A stretch of 64,000 bases of DNA from Nyssa sinensis (taxonomy: Eukaryota > Streptophyta > Magnoliopsida > Cornales > Nyssaceae): NCBI GenBank assembly GCA_008638375.1, contig CM018036.1:6944392-7008391 (forward strand). Direction: 5' to 3'. A program made the translations under genes and the position numbers. Position 1 is the first letter of the stretch, and each line of letters begins with the position of its first letter. The notes under the pieces are model-generated. The model ran no database searches. It was given only the letters and a program-made list of their open reading frames with translations, and was not told the DNA's origin. Positions 1 through 10,900 of the stretch are shown one piece after another.

Positions 1-1
1 A

Positions 2-358
2 GAGTCCCTGATAACTCAGAGGACTAAGTTGACTGAGAATGTAGCAGCACTAAAAGAGAAACTTCAGGTGGCTGAGACGTCCGGATTGAAAAAGATTGAA
101 GAAGCTAAGGTGGCCACAAAGGAGGCCACCAAAGCAAGCATGATGGGGCTTCTGACGTCCATGGGACAGGAGTTGTCAGCTGCTGGCTACCTCGCCTGTA
201 TCAAAAGGATTCGAGTTCTGTATCCTGATTTGGATATCTCAAAGTTGGATGAAGTGGAGGTGCCTGATTCTCGACCGACCTCTCCCGAAGTACCAACTCA
301 AGAGGAAGTGTTAGAAGACGTAGTCCCTTTATCTGCTGTACCTCCTAGAACATCATAA
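2..358 (+). CDS. Antisense extra ORF of the Tat element (C-terminal part, open at left edge)
   Basis: This reading frame is open from the left edge to a stop at 356-358, on the strand opposite to gag-pol, between integrase and the missing 3' LTR. The visible 119 residues begin with a Lys/Glu/Ala-rich stretch likely to be helical or coiled coil, followed by a conserved-looking block (YLACIKRIRVLYPDLDISKL) and an acidic Pro-rich tail. Similar antisense extra ORFs are known in Tat/Retand-type plant gypsy elements, where their function is unknown. No stop interrupts the visible part, unlike the degraded gag-pol. The true start lies outside the window, and the first visible ATG is well inside the frame. 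Confidence 0.65.
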   Translation, partial: ESLITQRTKLTENVAALKEKLQVAETSGLKKIEEAKVATKEATKASMMGLLTSMGQELSAAGYLACIKRIRVLYPDLDISKLDEVEVPDSRPTSPEVPTQEEVLEDVVPLSAVPPRTS

Positions 359-672
359 TAGATAGGTGTTTTCTTCTTCTTCTTTTTTTTTTTATAGTTT
401 GTACTTGGCTATTTTATGAAATGAAAAACAATAGTTCTCTGTTTCGACTGTCATTTTGTTTTAATCAAGTTCTGAATGCCTTTGATACTTAATACCGAAG
501 CAGTGCATTTTAATAAGCAAATAACAATAAGTCTATTTTGTTTGTAATTTGGACCTAAATCAAAGATTATGGACCAAGATATAACAAATTTATTTCCATT
601 TATCACAAGTATCTGAATCTAACCTTGTTTTCATCTGAAGTGAACCAAGTCGGTAAGAGTCTTATGTCTTTA

Positions 673-953
673 TGAGATCAGGTCGGTAGACCAGTATCTT
701 CACATGTAGCCATAACCATAGCACGTATGCTAATATAGGCCTTGCTTGGAGCCATACCTATAGCACGTATGCTAGTAGGGGCCTTTGATGAGTTAGAGAT
801 CAGGTCTGTAGACCAGTCTCTTTTCTTGGAGCCATAACTACAGCACGTATGCTTGTAGGGGCCTTTGATGAGTTAGAGATCAGGTCTGTAGACCAATCTC
901 TTTTCTTGGAGCCATACTTACAGCACGTATGCTTGTAGGGGCCTTTGAGGTAG
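673..953. repeat. 80-bp tandem repeats in the 3' untranslated part of the Tat element
   Basis: Units begin GAGATCAGGTC at about 674, 796 and 876. The last two are exactly 80 bp apart and nearly identical, while the first is more diverged. Each unit carries the near-palindrome AGCACGTATGCT, seen at about 720, 763, 843 and 923, followed by GGGGCCTTTGA in the better copies. They lie between the integrase stop and the antisense ORF, a place where Tat elements often carry tandem repeats. Confidence 0.85.
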
Positions 954-1012
954 AACAAGTTGGTAGACCTTTTGTGTTGAGAAGATATATCACCTAAAAG
1001 GTAGAAATAATT

Positions 1013-2869
1013 TTATTGGTAATACTGTCTCAGGTGCTCGATGTTCCATGGTCTGGGAATCGGTTTTCCCCCCATATCTTCCAACCAGTAGGTTGTAGGC
1101 CTATTAATCTTCACAACTCGGTAAGGTCCTTCCCAGTTTGGGGACAACTTTCCCATTGTAGGTTCCTTGGTATTAGGGAAGATTCTTCGCAGAACCAAAT
1201 CACCTAAGTCAAAGGTTTTACCTATCACCTTCTTATTAAAGCTTTTGGCCATCCTTCGTTGACATTCTTCCATTCGGATTGAAGCCTGTTCTCTTTTTCC
1301 TTCTAACAAGTCGAGGTTCTCGGTTAACTGAAGATGATTAGTGTCTTGATCAAAAGTTTTCGTTCTCAACGTGGGCATACCGATTTCTACAGGAATGACC
1401 GCCTCGGTACCATACGTGAGTGAGAATGGTGTTTCCTGCGTGGAGATTCTCCTTGTTGTTCGATAGGCCCAAAGTACACCGGGAAGTTCTTCGACCCATT
1501 TTCCTTTTGCTCGTTCTAACCTCTTTTTGATACCACTTAATATAGTTCGATTAGTCACCTCGGCCTGTCCGTTTGCCTGTGGATGTCCTGGTGAGGAAAA
1601 ATGATGGCTGATATGGAGATCGTCACAGAATTTTCTAAATACTTTTCCTGTAAACTGGGTGCCATTGTCTGATATGATAGTTCGTGGCACTCCAAACCTG
1701 CAAACGATATTTCTCCATGTGAAATTCTTTACATCCACCTCGGTAATGTGAGTCAATGGCTCTGCTTCTGCCCATTTGGAAAAATAATCAATAGCGATCA
1801 GCAAATATTTCCTGTTTTGAGGAGCCTTTGGCAAAGGTCCTACTATATCCATCCCCCATTGGAAAAAAGGCCAGGGACTTGCAATGGGCGTAAGCTCCTG
1901 CTGTGGTAAATGTTGATAAGAAGCGAAACGCTGACATTTGTCGCATTTCTTCACATATTCTTTGGCTTGAGTCAGCATACCAGGCCAATAATAACCATGG
2001 GTTAACGCTCGATGTGAGATGGTCCTGCCACCATTATGATTGCCGCATATCCCTTCGTGGATCTCGGCTAGCACATATTCCGACTCTTCTGGAGATAGAC
2101 ACCTCAGCAGGGGTTGGGTGTATGACCTTCGATAGAGTTGCTCATTTAGCATTAAGTACCTAGCTGACCTGATTCGTAGTTTTCGGGCTTGATTTCTGTC
2201 ATCTGGTAGCTGCCCTTCTTTCAAATATCTGATGATTGGAGTCCTCCAATCCTGAGATTGTTCCGAGATGCAAACATGCCGAATTTTGTCAATACTGGGG
2301 TGATCTCGGGAGGAGATAGATAATTCAGAATCTCCTGTGGTACTGAGGTGAGAGGCCATATTTGCTAAGGCATCCGCTCTTGTATTCTGTCTTCTCTCTA
2401 TTTTGTGAATACAGAAAGTGACAAATGATTGTTTTAGAGAGTTTACCATATCAGCATATTTGATCATTCTTTCATCTTTCACTGCGAATTCACCCAGAAC
2501 TTGGCCCACGACTAATTGTGAATCAGAGAAGGCTTCAAGGTCACGAGCCTCCTGTTCTATGGCTAGTTGCATGCCAAGAATTAATGCTTCGTATTCAGCT
2601 TCATTGTTTGAAGCTCTGAAACCCAAGGTAACTGCCTTTTCTGAGGTGATACCATCAGGAGATCGGAGGACAAGACCAACTCCAGATCCCTTATCAGTGG
2701 AAGAACCATCCACATATAGCTGCCATATGGCCATAGTTGGGTTAGCATCTATTTTTTGTTTCAGCACTGGGGTGAATTCGGCAATAAAATCTGCCAAAGC
2801 CTGAGCTTTAATAGCAGTCTGAGGTGTGTATGTGATGTCGAATTCTCCCAATTCTATTGACCATTTCAC
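1013..2869 (-). pseudogene. Tat element pol, 3' part: second RNase H and integrase
   Basis: A 618-codon open stretch. Residues about 50-175 form the extra, archaeal-like RNase H found in Tat elements (YVDGSSTDKG start, then NNEAEYEAL and ADALANMAS). Next comes integrase: an HHCC zinc finger (H-x-H followed by CDKCQR near 1900-2070), and a DDE core with D in MDIVGPLPK, D in IISDNGTQFTGK and E in QANGQAEVTN. The frame ends with a Pro/Trp-rich tail (NIEHLRQYYQ) just before the repeats. The frame itself is intact, but it is separated from reverse transcriptase by a frameshift near 2895, so no full Pol can be made. The upstream edge is set by the frame break; the ATG at 2869 is not a natural start. 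Confidence 0.9.
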
Positions 2870-2891
2870 AAGCCGACCTGAAGTTTCAGGT

Positions 2892-4331
2892 TTATGTAAT
2901 ATGGCTTTTAAGGGGTAATGAGGTCGGAACTATAATTGAATAAGATTGAAAATAAGGCCTGAGTTTTCTGGCGGATATAATGAGTGCGAAGGCTAGCTTC
3001 TCTACCTCGGGATACCTTTTTTCTGACCCAAGAAGTGCTTTACTCACGTAGAATATGGGTTTTTGAATCCCTTCCTCTTCTCGGAGTAACGCAGAGCTTA
3101 CGGCATTCTCAGATACCGCGAGATATAATAGAAGCTTCTCTCCTTTACTTGGTGTGGATAACAACTCTGGGGACGCCATATACTTTTTAAGCTCCATAAA
3201 AGCTTTGTCACATTCAGAGGTCCATTCCAAAACCTTATTCTCCCGCAGAGCTTTGAAGAACGGAAGACAACGGTCCGTAGATCTCGATATGAAGTGATTC
3301 AGGGCCGCAATCCGGCCATTCAGAGTCTGTATCTCCTTCCTAGACCTCGGAGGTTCGAGTTCTGCCAAGGCTTTAATTTGGGATGGATCGGCTTCAATGC
3401 CTCGTTGTGAGACAAGAAAACCCAGAAACTTCCCACGGCTGACCCCAAGGGTACATTTGGATGGATTCAACTTCATCTTATGTTTGTTCAGGATGTCGAA
3501 GGTCTTTTTCAAGTGTTCAACGTGGTCCTTTTTTTGCTGACTCTTGACCAGCATGTCATCGATATATACCTCCTTCGTATCACCAAACAAAGGTGCGAAC
3601 ATTTTATTGACCAAACGTTGATATGTGGCTCCAGCGTTTTTTAGGCCGAAAGGCATCACTTTATAGCAGTACAAACCTCGTTCAGAGATGAAGGAGGTTT
3701 TTTCTTGGTCGGGAGGATACATTTGAATCTGGTTGTACCCTGAGTACGCATCCATGAAACTCATCAACTCATAACCAGCAGTTGCGTCAACGAGTTGATC
3801 AATTCTCGGGATAGGGAAGCTATCCTTTGGGCAGGCTTTGTTCAGGTCAGTGTAATCAACACATACTCGCCATTTCCCGTTTTTCTTTTTAACCAGGACG
3901 GTGTTAGCTAGCCATTCTGGGTAAAAAACCTCCCTGATTAGGTTTGCATCAAGTAACCTCTGAACTTCGTCATTGATAATTTTGTGTCTTTCGGGAGCAA
4001 ATGTTCGTCTCTTTTGCCGTACAGGGTGGTACTCAGGATTTGTTGTCAGTTTATGGCAAATACATGAGGGATCGATACCTTCCATGTCCTTAGTTTCCCA
4101 TGCAAAGGTTGATAACTGAGTTTTCAGAAACTCAATTATCACTTCTTGTTCTGGTGGAGATAAATCGGCGCCCACCTGTAAATAACGCTCTTCTTCCTCT
4201 CGACCCACCGAGATCTTAAGTGGCTCTTGGACCGGAGCAGCCATGCTATCTACACCACGCGGGCTCAAAGGCGCATCAATCTCGGTAGGACAATCCGTAT
4301 CTTCACCTCGGTCAGAAAGGTCGGGAATCAT
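2892..4331 (-). pseudogene. Tat element pol, middle part: reverse transcriptase and first RNase H
   Basis: A 480-codon open stretch with the complete plant gypsy reverse transcriptase. Visible motifs are WRVCVDYTDLNKACPKD, FMDAYSGYNQI, VMPFGLKNAGATYQRLV and the catalytic YIDDMLVKS at about 3543-3566. The first RNase H follows (LLLYLAVSENAVSSAL, then PIFYVSKAL). The frame is lost near 2895, where one base too many next to the CATATTACAT stretch puts a TAA in frame. Upstream, the protease frame ends at 4359 and is not in frame with this one. Confidence 0.9.
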
Positions 4332-4358
4332 ATGCCTCCGAGGTGCCTGTAATTGCTA

Positions 4359-5186
4359 TTACTGGTTGTTACCTTTGAGCGCAACAACGTGGCATTCCCG
4401 AGATGATGATTGGGAACCTCGAATGGTGCAGACTTGATCATTCTGTATATATTTGAGGCATTGATGAAGGGTGGACGAGACGGCCCCTATCTGATGTAGC
4501 CATGGTCTTCCCATGATTACGTTGTATGGAGATCGGCAATCCACAATCACATATTCAGATATCACTGTTCTTTGTTCCTCACCGACTCCAATAGTTGTTG
4601 GGAAGTCAATACCGCCCATGGGAGAACTTAGATGTCCATCAAAACCAGCCATCACTGCCGAGGTTTCTTTGAGGTCGGACACGTTCAACCTCATCTTCTT
4701 GAAAGGCTCATAAAATAAAATATTAGTGGAACTGCCTGTGTCCACCAATACTCTAGAGATGTCGAAGTTAGCGACACGAAGAGTAATGACTAGCGCATCG
4801 GCATGTGGGTGATGTACGCCAGCTAGATCCAGTTCGGAGAATTGGATTTGTGGTGAGGGTTTCAACCTTTTCTCCAGAGTCATGATTTGAACCGGAATTG
4901 GTGCCACCTTTGCTTCTCGCGCATAGCGTTTCCTTGCCCGATTCGAGATGCCGGAGAGAGAATTAGTGGCATGGAGGACGAGGATAACATGAGTATTGGC
5001 TTGTGATGGTTGACTTGTCCCAGGAGCGGACCCCTGATCTTGTCGTGGTGGCTGAGGCCTAGGCTCCTGCCGAGGTTGTTGGGATTTCTGAGTCTGATTA
5101 TTTGGTCCAGACTCTCGTTGAACGAACTCTTTCAGTCGTCCCCTCCGAATTAGCTGCTCAATCTCTTGCTGAAGATGTCGACACAA
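4359..5186 (-). pseudogene. Tat element: end of gag and aspartic protease
   Basis: A 275-codon open stretch. The start (CRHLQQEIEQLIRRGRLKEF) is the usual region after the gag zinc-finger area in Tat elements, followed by a Gln/Pro-rich linker. The retroviral-type aspartic protease active site DTGSSTN is at about residues 149-155 (near 4722-4742), with the later ILG-type region PYNVIMGRPWLHQ. Stops on both sides disconnect it from gag and from reverse transcriptase. Confidence 0.85.
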
Positions 5187-5396
5187 TTCCGTAGTATGTC
5201 CGTGATCTCGGTGGAAATCTCAATACTTACTACGATCTCGGTGGTCCGGATCAGCATATAAGGGATCTGGACGCTTGAAATTTTCATGTGTCTTGACCTG
5301 ATTATAGATCTCAAATATAGAAGCAGTCAAGGGAGGGAGTGACACACTCAGAGGTGCATATGATCTGAAGCGTCCCGAGGTGGTTGGATTTTGACC

Positions 5397-6718
5397 TCAG
5401 GATGTTGTTTTCATCTTAGGACTTCTTTGTCGTTTGCTGGTATTGCCAGCACTCTGCGTTTGCGACTTCCCCTCATTTTGTGCTTGTTCCTTGGCAAGAC
5501 GAAGGGATGTTCTGGTGTCTTCCAAGTTAATATGTTTTCTCGCCCTCTCCATTAATGACGCCATATCGACTGGAGGATTTTTTATCAGGGAATCATGAAA
5601 ACGCCCTAGCCAAAGTCCAGCATGTAAGGCGGCCACCAGGAAGGATGCACCGCAATCAGTGATCTTGGTCAGCTCGGCATTAAAGCGAGCAATATAATCC
5701 CTGAGGGATTCTCCCTTCCGTTGCTTGATGGACAAGAGAAATTCCGGCCCCTTCCTGAGCCGCCTGCTAGTTAAAAAGCGATCAAGAAAGCGCCTGCTGA
5801 GCTCGTAAAAATTGGGGACGGAATTTGGAGGGAGGTTATGGAACCATCGAAGGGCTGCCCCTTTGAGACTCGTCACAAAGGTGCGGCATAGAAATGCGTC
5901 AGTGGCGCCATGAAGGGCCATTGTATGCTAGTAATTCGAAAGATGATCGCCAGAATCATCCAATCCTTCATACGGGGTAAATTTTGGGACAATGAACTTA
6001 CGAGGACGCTCCTCGGCTAATATAGCTGGCGTAAACGGAGTCGTAAATCTTCCGAGAAGCTTTGCTATTTCGTCCTGTTGAGGAGGTGGAAGTCCTTCTC
6101 GAGCAGGAACTGCTTGTCCTATGGAATCTGCCACTTCTTCTGATCATAGTGGTACTCTGGATGGGCCAGAGTGCTGAAATCCTGGTACACCAACCTCAAA
6201 CCCAGTAGGTTAAGGATTGTTCTGACTGGGGATTGCATGCTCGGACTGTCTTTGATTAGACGCAGGTGCCGGTTGAAATGGTGGTCCGGATTGCACCAAG
6301 TTAGCTCCAGAATTCGCGGGGCTAACAACATGGCCCCTGCTATAAATAACGTTGTTAGGTTGCACGTTGGGTATGCTCCCTGGAACGTCATGTCGAACTG
6401 GAGTTACACCCTGGGGAGAAAAGGGACGAGCGCTAGGACCACCCTCCTCATATTGCCTCCGTTGCGGAGGAGACACTAATGGATATCCGCTTTCAGGAAC
6501 TCCAGAGTGAGGGAGAACCGTGGATTTTGCGTCAAAGAGGCCAAGATTTGAGATATGGCTAAGAGCTGAGCCTGCGTTTGATCAGATTGTTTCTGCATCT
6601 GAGCTCGAATTTGATCCAGTTGTTGCTGCACAGGATCAGAAGTTGCAACTTCTTCATCCTGAGCTAACGGTTGAGCTGATAGCAGTGCAGAGCGACGGTT
6701 GGAAGCCATGACAACCAA
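5397..6718 (-). pseudogene. Tat element gag, interrupted
   Basis: Three or four frame pieces together match a plant gypsy gag. The N-terminal piece (5' end at about 6709-6718, MASNRRSALL) is Gln-rich. A Pro/Asn-rich linker lies at 6210-6476. The capsid-like core at 5397-6134 contains AALRWFHNLPPNSVPNFYEL and the SIKQRKGESLRDYIARF block typical of retrotransposon gag. Breaks visible here are a frame change near 6500, stops near 6210, and an in-frame TAG near 5928 between DDSGDHLSNY and MALHGATDAF. Confidence 0.85.
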
Positions 6719-6760
6719 ATACTTTAAACGGAGAAATTGAGATAGAGAAGAATGTTAAAC

Positions 6761-6779
6761 GTTCCCATAGACGGCGCCA
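6761..6779 (-). other. Primer binding site of the Tat element
   Basis: On the minus strand the sequence just inside the LTR reads TGGCGCCGTCTATGGGAAC, starting with TGG as expected for pairing with a tRNA 3' CCA end. It closely resembles primer binding sites of other plant Tat/Athila gypsy elements. It is three bases from the LTR edge. Confidence 0.8.
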
Positions 6780-6782
6780 AGC

Positions 6783-7349
6783 TGATGCAGCTAATTTTGT
6801 CTCGTCATGGAATGATCCGTCGCCGTGAACCTGAAAAGAGATGATCTGTAAAAAGCCACCGGGAAAGGTTCCGGTGGTAACCTCTCCGATGGTTAAATTA
6901 GTCTCCTTTTGTTTTATCAAAGGTTTAGCCCTTTAATAAATTGTAATTTAGATGCAGATACCTCTCTTGCTTACCTTCTTCATGGAATTTATAGTCAGGA
7001 GAGGCAGTTAGTTTTCTGACAAGCGGTGGATACCCTTGTTCACACTAATTTTCAAAGTTCACGGCTCCCTTTACACGTGTTCCTGTAGAATTGGTTTTCA
7101 AACCTGTATTCCTTTTTGGCAGGGCTAAGGCTTACCGCCTGTCAGGCTATATCGATATAATCATGAGCCTTCCGTCATTCTTTTTGTCTCTTCTTTATTC
7201 TATCGTTCCGAGCTCGGTATACCGAAGTTAACCTCGGTATACCCTGTCTGATTTAATATGAATAAATAGAACTACCTTTTTGGCACGTGTTTAAGTCACC
7301 TGATGTAAATAAAACTTTTTATGACGTGTCAGAAACATATCTACCAACA
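6783..7349 (-). repeat. 5' LTR of the Tat element (about 567 bp)
   Basis: On the minus strand it begins TGTTGGTAGATATG (at 7349) and ends GCTGCATCA next to the primer binding site, giving the TG...CA ends of an LTR. It has a 28-bp near-perfect palindrome at 7216-7243. The right boundary is inferred from TG/CA and cannot be confirmed because the partner LTR is outside the window. Confidence 0.7.
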
Positions 7350-7586
7350 AGGTCATTAATGCCAAGCTGACCAGGACAACCAAGAGAGTATCTGTCAAAA
7401 CTAGATAACTCTACCTAGAGAAGGGAAAGTCATATAGAAACAGTTGAAATCGAGAAATTGAAGAACAAACTGAGTTTAAATCCCTAAGGAGAGATGCGTT
7501 GAAAAACCTTAGTGCCTGAGGCCCTGAAGCTTAAAGGGATGTGTGCACTTGAAAAAATGCTCTCCAAAGTAATAGAAATTTACTCC

Positions 7587-7676
7587 AAAATAAGCTACTA
7601 ACAAAGAATTTCATATCATTGTTTAAGGCTTAAAATAAGCTACTAACAAAGAATTTCATATCATTGTTTAAGGCTT
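7587..7676. repeat. Exact 45-bp tandem duplication
   Basis: The unit at 7587-7631, starting AAAATAAGCTACTAACAAAG, is repeated without change at 7632-7676. It lies in the UFSP intron, about 240 bp from the gypsy LTR edge. Confidence 0.97.
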
Positions 7677-7976
7677 AAAAGGCAGCTTAAAGTGAAGGAT
7701 TTAACCTCTTGACCATACTGTCAAGGGAAAAAATGACCACTTTAATTGCCCATAAATAAGCTTCTGTACTTCCAAAAAAAATTGTAGGACAAGAACAATA
7801 TAATAGCTTGACCCAGTAAACCATCTGATGAACTAGTGAAACTTAATTTAAAGAATACACCATAGAATCATCCTAAACAGAATCAATTAAGGGACTTAAA
7901 GTTGAATGGCAAACAAAAACTAACTTATATTTTCAAAATGTGGCAAAATATAAATAAGAGTGAGAAGTTCTATTAC

Positions 7977-10900
7977 CGAATCATCAAATCCCTCTTGAAG
8001 GTAATGATAATACTCATAAGAACCTTGAATTAGAAAGGAAGCACCCCCTGAGACTGCATAAAACATCATGATTTTCAGTACAAGGGTAACTGAGAGGAAG
8101 CACAAGAAAAGGAAAAAGAAAAAAAAGTTAGTCTATTGAAATAACTAACCCCCACTGCTTGGAATCCCAAGATGTACGTCCTTCAGCAAAGGGGTACCTG
8201 ATAATAACATAGAAGTATCAACAGATTTAGCACATGCTGATGCATGCTCACACAATCGCCAATTACACAAAATGTAGCCTATTTGAAATTGAATGCCTAC
8301 CCTTTTGTATTGAGCTGCTTCTTCCACTATCCTTTGTTATAGATAAATTTATGGCATTAGCAATTCTAAGGAGAGGACGATCAAAAGGTAATCCCAGCCT
8401 CAAGTGAAGGGATTTTCTAACTTCAACTGCAAAAAGTAAATTCTGTTAAATAGTAAGAATTTCAGAATTTAATCTATTATATTGATCAATGAAATATGAA
8501 ACATTTAATTGAACCATATGACAGATAAGTGTCTTCATAGACGCATAATGACCAACTAGCAACGGTGGTTTAAATGGTCTTTTGTCACAAAAGACACAAT
8601 ATTATAACTCATAAGCACATTGAGTTCCCCAAATAGACCAATTAAAATAGCTCAAGACACAGAGAGAGAAGTATTCTCGTTCTGGTACCACATGAAAAGA
8701 ATTAAATACAGATACAGGGTTAGGGACCCTCTTTTGCTTGATTTCTGGTGGAAGTCATCTACAAACATTTGCACCAATAAAACAATTAACCACAACTTAA
8801 AAATGGATTTTACACTGACAACTATTCTCCTGTAATAATCTGAGGAACCGACAAGTATATTTCATTACATATGTCAAAGTTCCCTAGAATCATTCTCTTT
8901 GATATTTCAATCTTAAAATTTAGCACACAACCCATCTTGAGGAAAATAAATTTCTTATTTTATGTCATGCAAAAACTCTGTATCAGGACTTCCTCAACCG
9001 ATCTTGAAGAAAATGAATTTCTAATATCCGTCGTGCAAAAACATTGTGTGAGGAGGAGTTCCTTTAAGTATAAAAGAAATATACTTGCCAATATCTTGGA
9101 ACTTATCTTTGTTCCCATGTCAAACACTCCTATCCGTATTGGACACTGACATTCATGGCAGTATACTCATCAGATATGTCAAAGTTGAGAAGTTACTTTC
9201 CACTTTTTCCATATCTGATGGCTCCGAATTGGAAGAAAAAAAAACATTGATTGTAGGTCTGTTTCCTCCTAGAGGAGGAAAAGCAGGAGAATTTATATTA
9301 CTTTGTGAATATAGACAAACTTCACTCCAGAGGAACATTTCTTTGAATGGCATTATCATTCAACCTTCTCCAAGCATAACACACATGGTTTTTGAAATAT
9401 TTTATGATTCATACCTTTACTTATAAAAAAAAATATTCAGTAAGAATTTTGCTTTCGCCTAACCTTGCTTCATTTCTGTCTCCCCATAAATGAGTTCATA
9501 GATAACACCTATTGGATGCAAAAACCCGGGAGGACAAAAGTGATACGGACGTAGCTGCAAAAGCAATAAACTCTAGTCACTTGCAAGTAATCAGTATAAG
9601 TTTTATGGGGCCAAAAATAAAGGTATGATTCGAAAATCATAGAAAACATAAGATTGTTCTAGGTATATCGAAATCATATTCATATAACATGCTAAACTCC
9701 CAGGCAAAATAAAAGAACATTTTTTTTTGTGGCTAGAATTAGCAACAGAATTTCGTGATAGATGGAAAACTGATATTAAGGATGACATCTTGTACAAGTT
9801 CTTGTGTCCATGACACACCACTTTTTTTTTGGTATTATAATTTAATTTTACTTTGAGCACACATATATGATACTTGACTTGTAGTGATACTTGTTATTAT
9901 TTTTATTATTAGAGTTTTAATGATAATTATGATATTTATCAGTGTTTAGAGAGCATTTTCTCACTCATCTTGTTATTAGGATTCCTAACATGCTTATTGT
10001 TTTATTAGTTATTTAAAGTTCATTCTATGTCTTTTTCTTGTTATTGCATAGCTTTGTCCAGGCCTAAGAGAAGGTAGGATTTTATGTTTTGTTCTAATGA
10101 ATTATCAGAATCTAATTTGATTATGTATCAATTTTTTGAAACCTCTCTAATATACAAGGGTTTGAAGCTAATGTCTTTTATTTTTTTAATTCTCTCAATT
10201 GGATACACACAACTTGGTAAATTTGGTTCAACCACTCTCTTCAAGAAATCAAACTTTTTAATCGTCTCTTTCTTTCTTCATTCTTCTTCTTTTTTTTTTC
10301 TTTTTCTCTTGAATATATTTCTTGCTTGGGAAATGGTTGTGGCAATATGTAAAAGAACCTGATGCTCAACGGAGGGTGGTGATTGATGCCAAATATGGAT
10401 GTGAGGATAGGGGTTGGGTAACAAAGGACGGGGAGGGTCAATATGGACCAGGTTTTGGAAATCAGTAAGGAATCGAGGAGCTTTGAAGTGTACTAGGTAT
10501 AATGTGGGGAATGGAAGAGTGGACAAGATTTGGAGGGATATTTGATGCAATGATGTAGGGGGTTCCGATTTTCTCACTTATTCCAGATTACTACAGATCG
10601 GGAAGCTCTAATGGCTGATTTTGTTTCTTATAATGATAATAAGATAGTCTAGACTCATCACTTTAAAAGAAATTTTCAAGATTAAGAGATGGAGGAAGTA
10701 CGGAGCTTGATGAAGCTTCTCAAACCTCATAAACCAGTGGTAGACTAGGGTGATGATCTTCTTTGGAGAGTGGGAACCGATTTCGGAGGGGAACTAAAGA
10801 GTGTCCATGGAAGGCAATTTGTTGCACTAATGCTCCCATAAAAAAGGTGGCTATTTTGCTAGGTTGTGGCATAGAGAGAAATTTGTGCCATACTAACAAT

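Larger units (their letters stand above)
1..7349 (-). mobile_element. Ty3/gypsy LTR retrotransposon, Tat lineage, degraded, left end outside window
   Basis: The element reads right to left: 5' LTR (6783-7349), primer binding site (6761-6779), gag (about 5397-6718), protease (4359-5186), reverse transcriptase and RNase H (2892-4331), a second RNase H plus integrase (1013-2869), then 80-bp tandem repeats and an opposite-strand ORF. Two RNase H domains and an antisense ORF downstream of integrase are known hallmarks of plant Tat/Retand elements. Gag-pol is broken: an in-frame TAG lies near 5928, further stops lie near 5397 and 5220, frame changes occur near 6500 and 4340, and a frameshift separates the two RNase H domains near 2895. 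It is therefore not autonomous. The 3' LTR must lie left of the window, so the target-site duplication cannot be checked. The element sits in an intron of the neighbouring UFSP gene, in the same orientation. Confidence 0.93.

Noticed and set aside
1903..2804. Plus-strand open frames inside the Tat pol region
   Set aside because: Antisense shadows of integrase and RNase H; unlike the ORF at 2-358 they overlap coding sequence and resemble nothing known.
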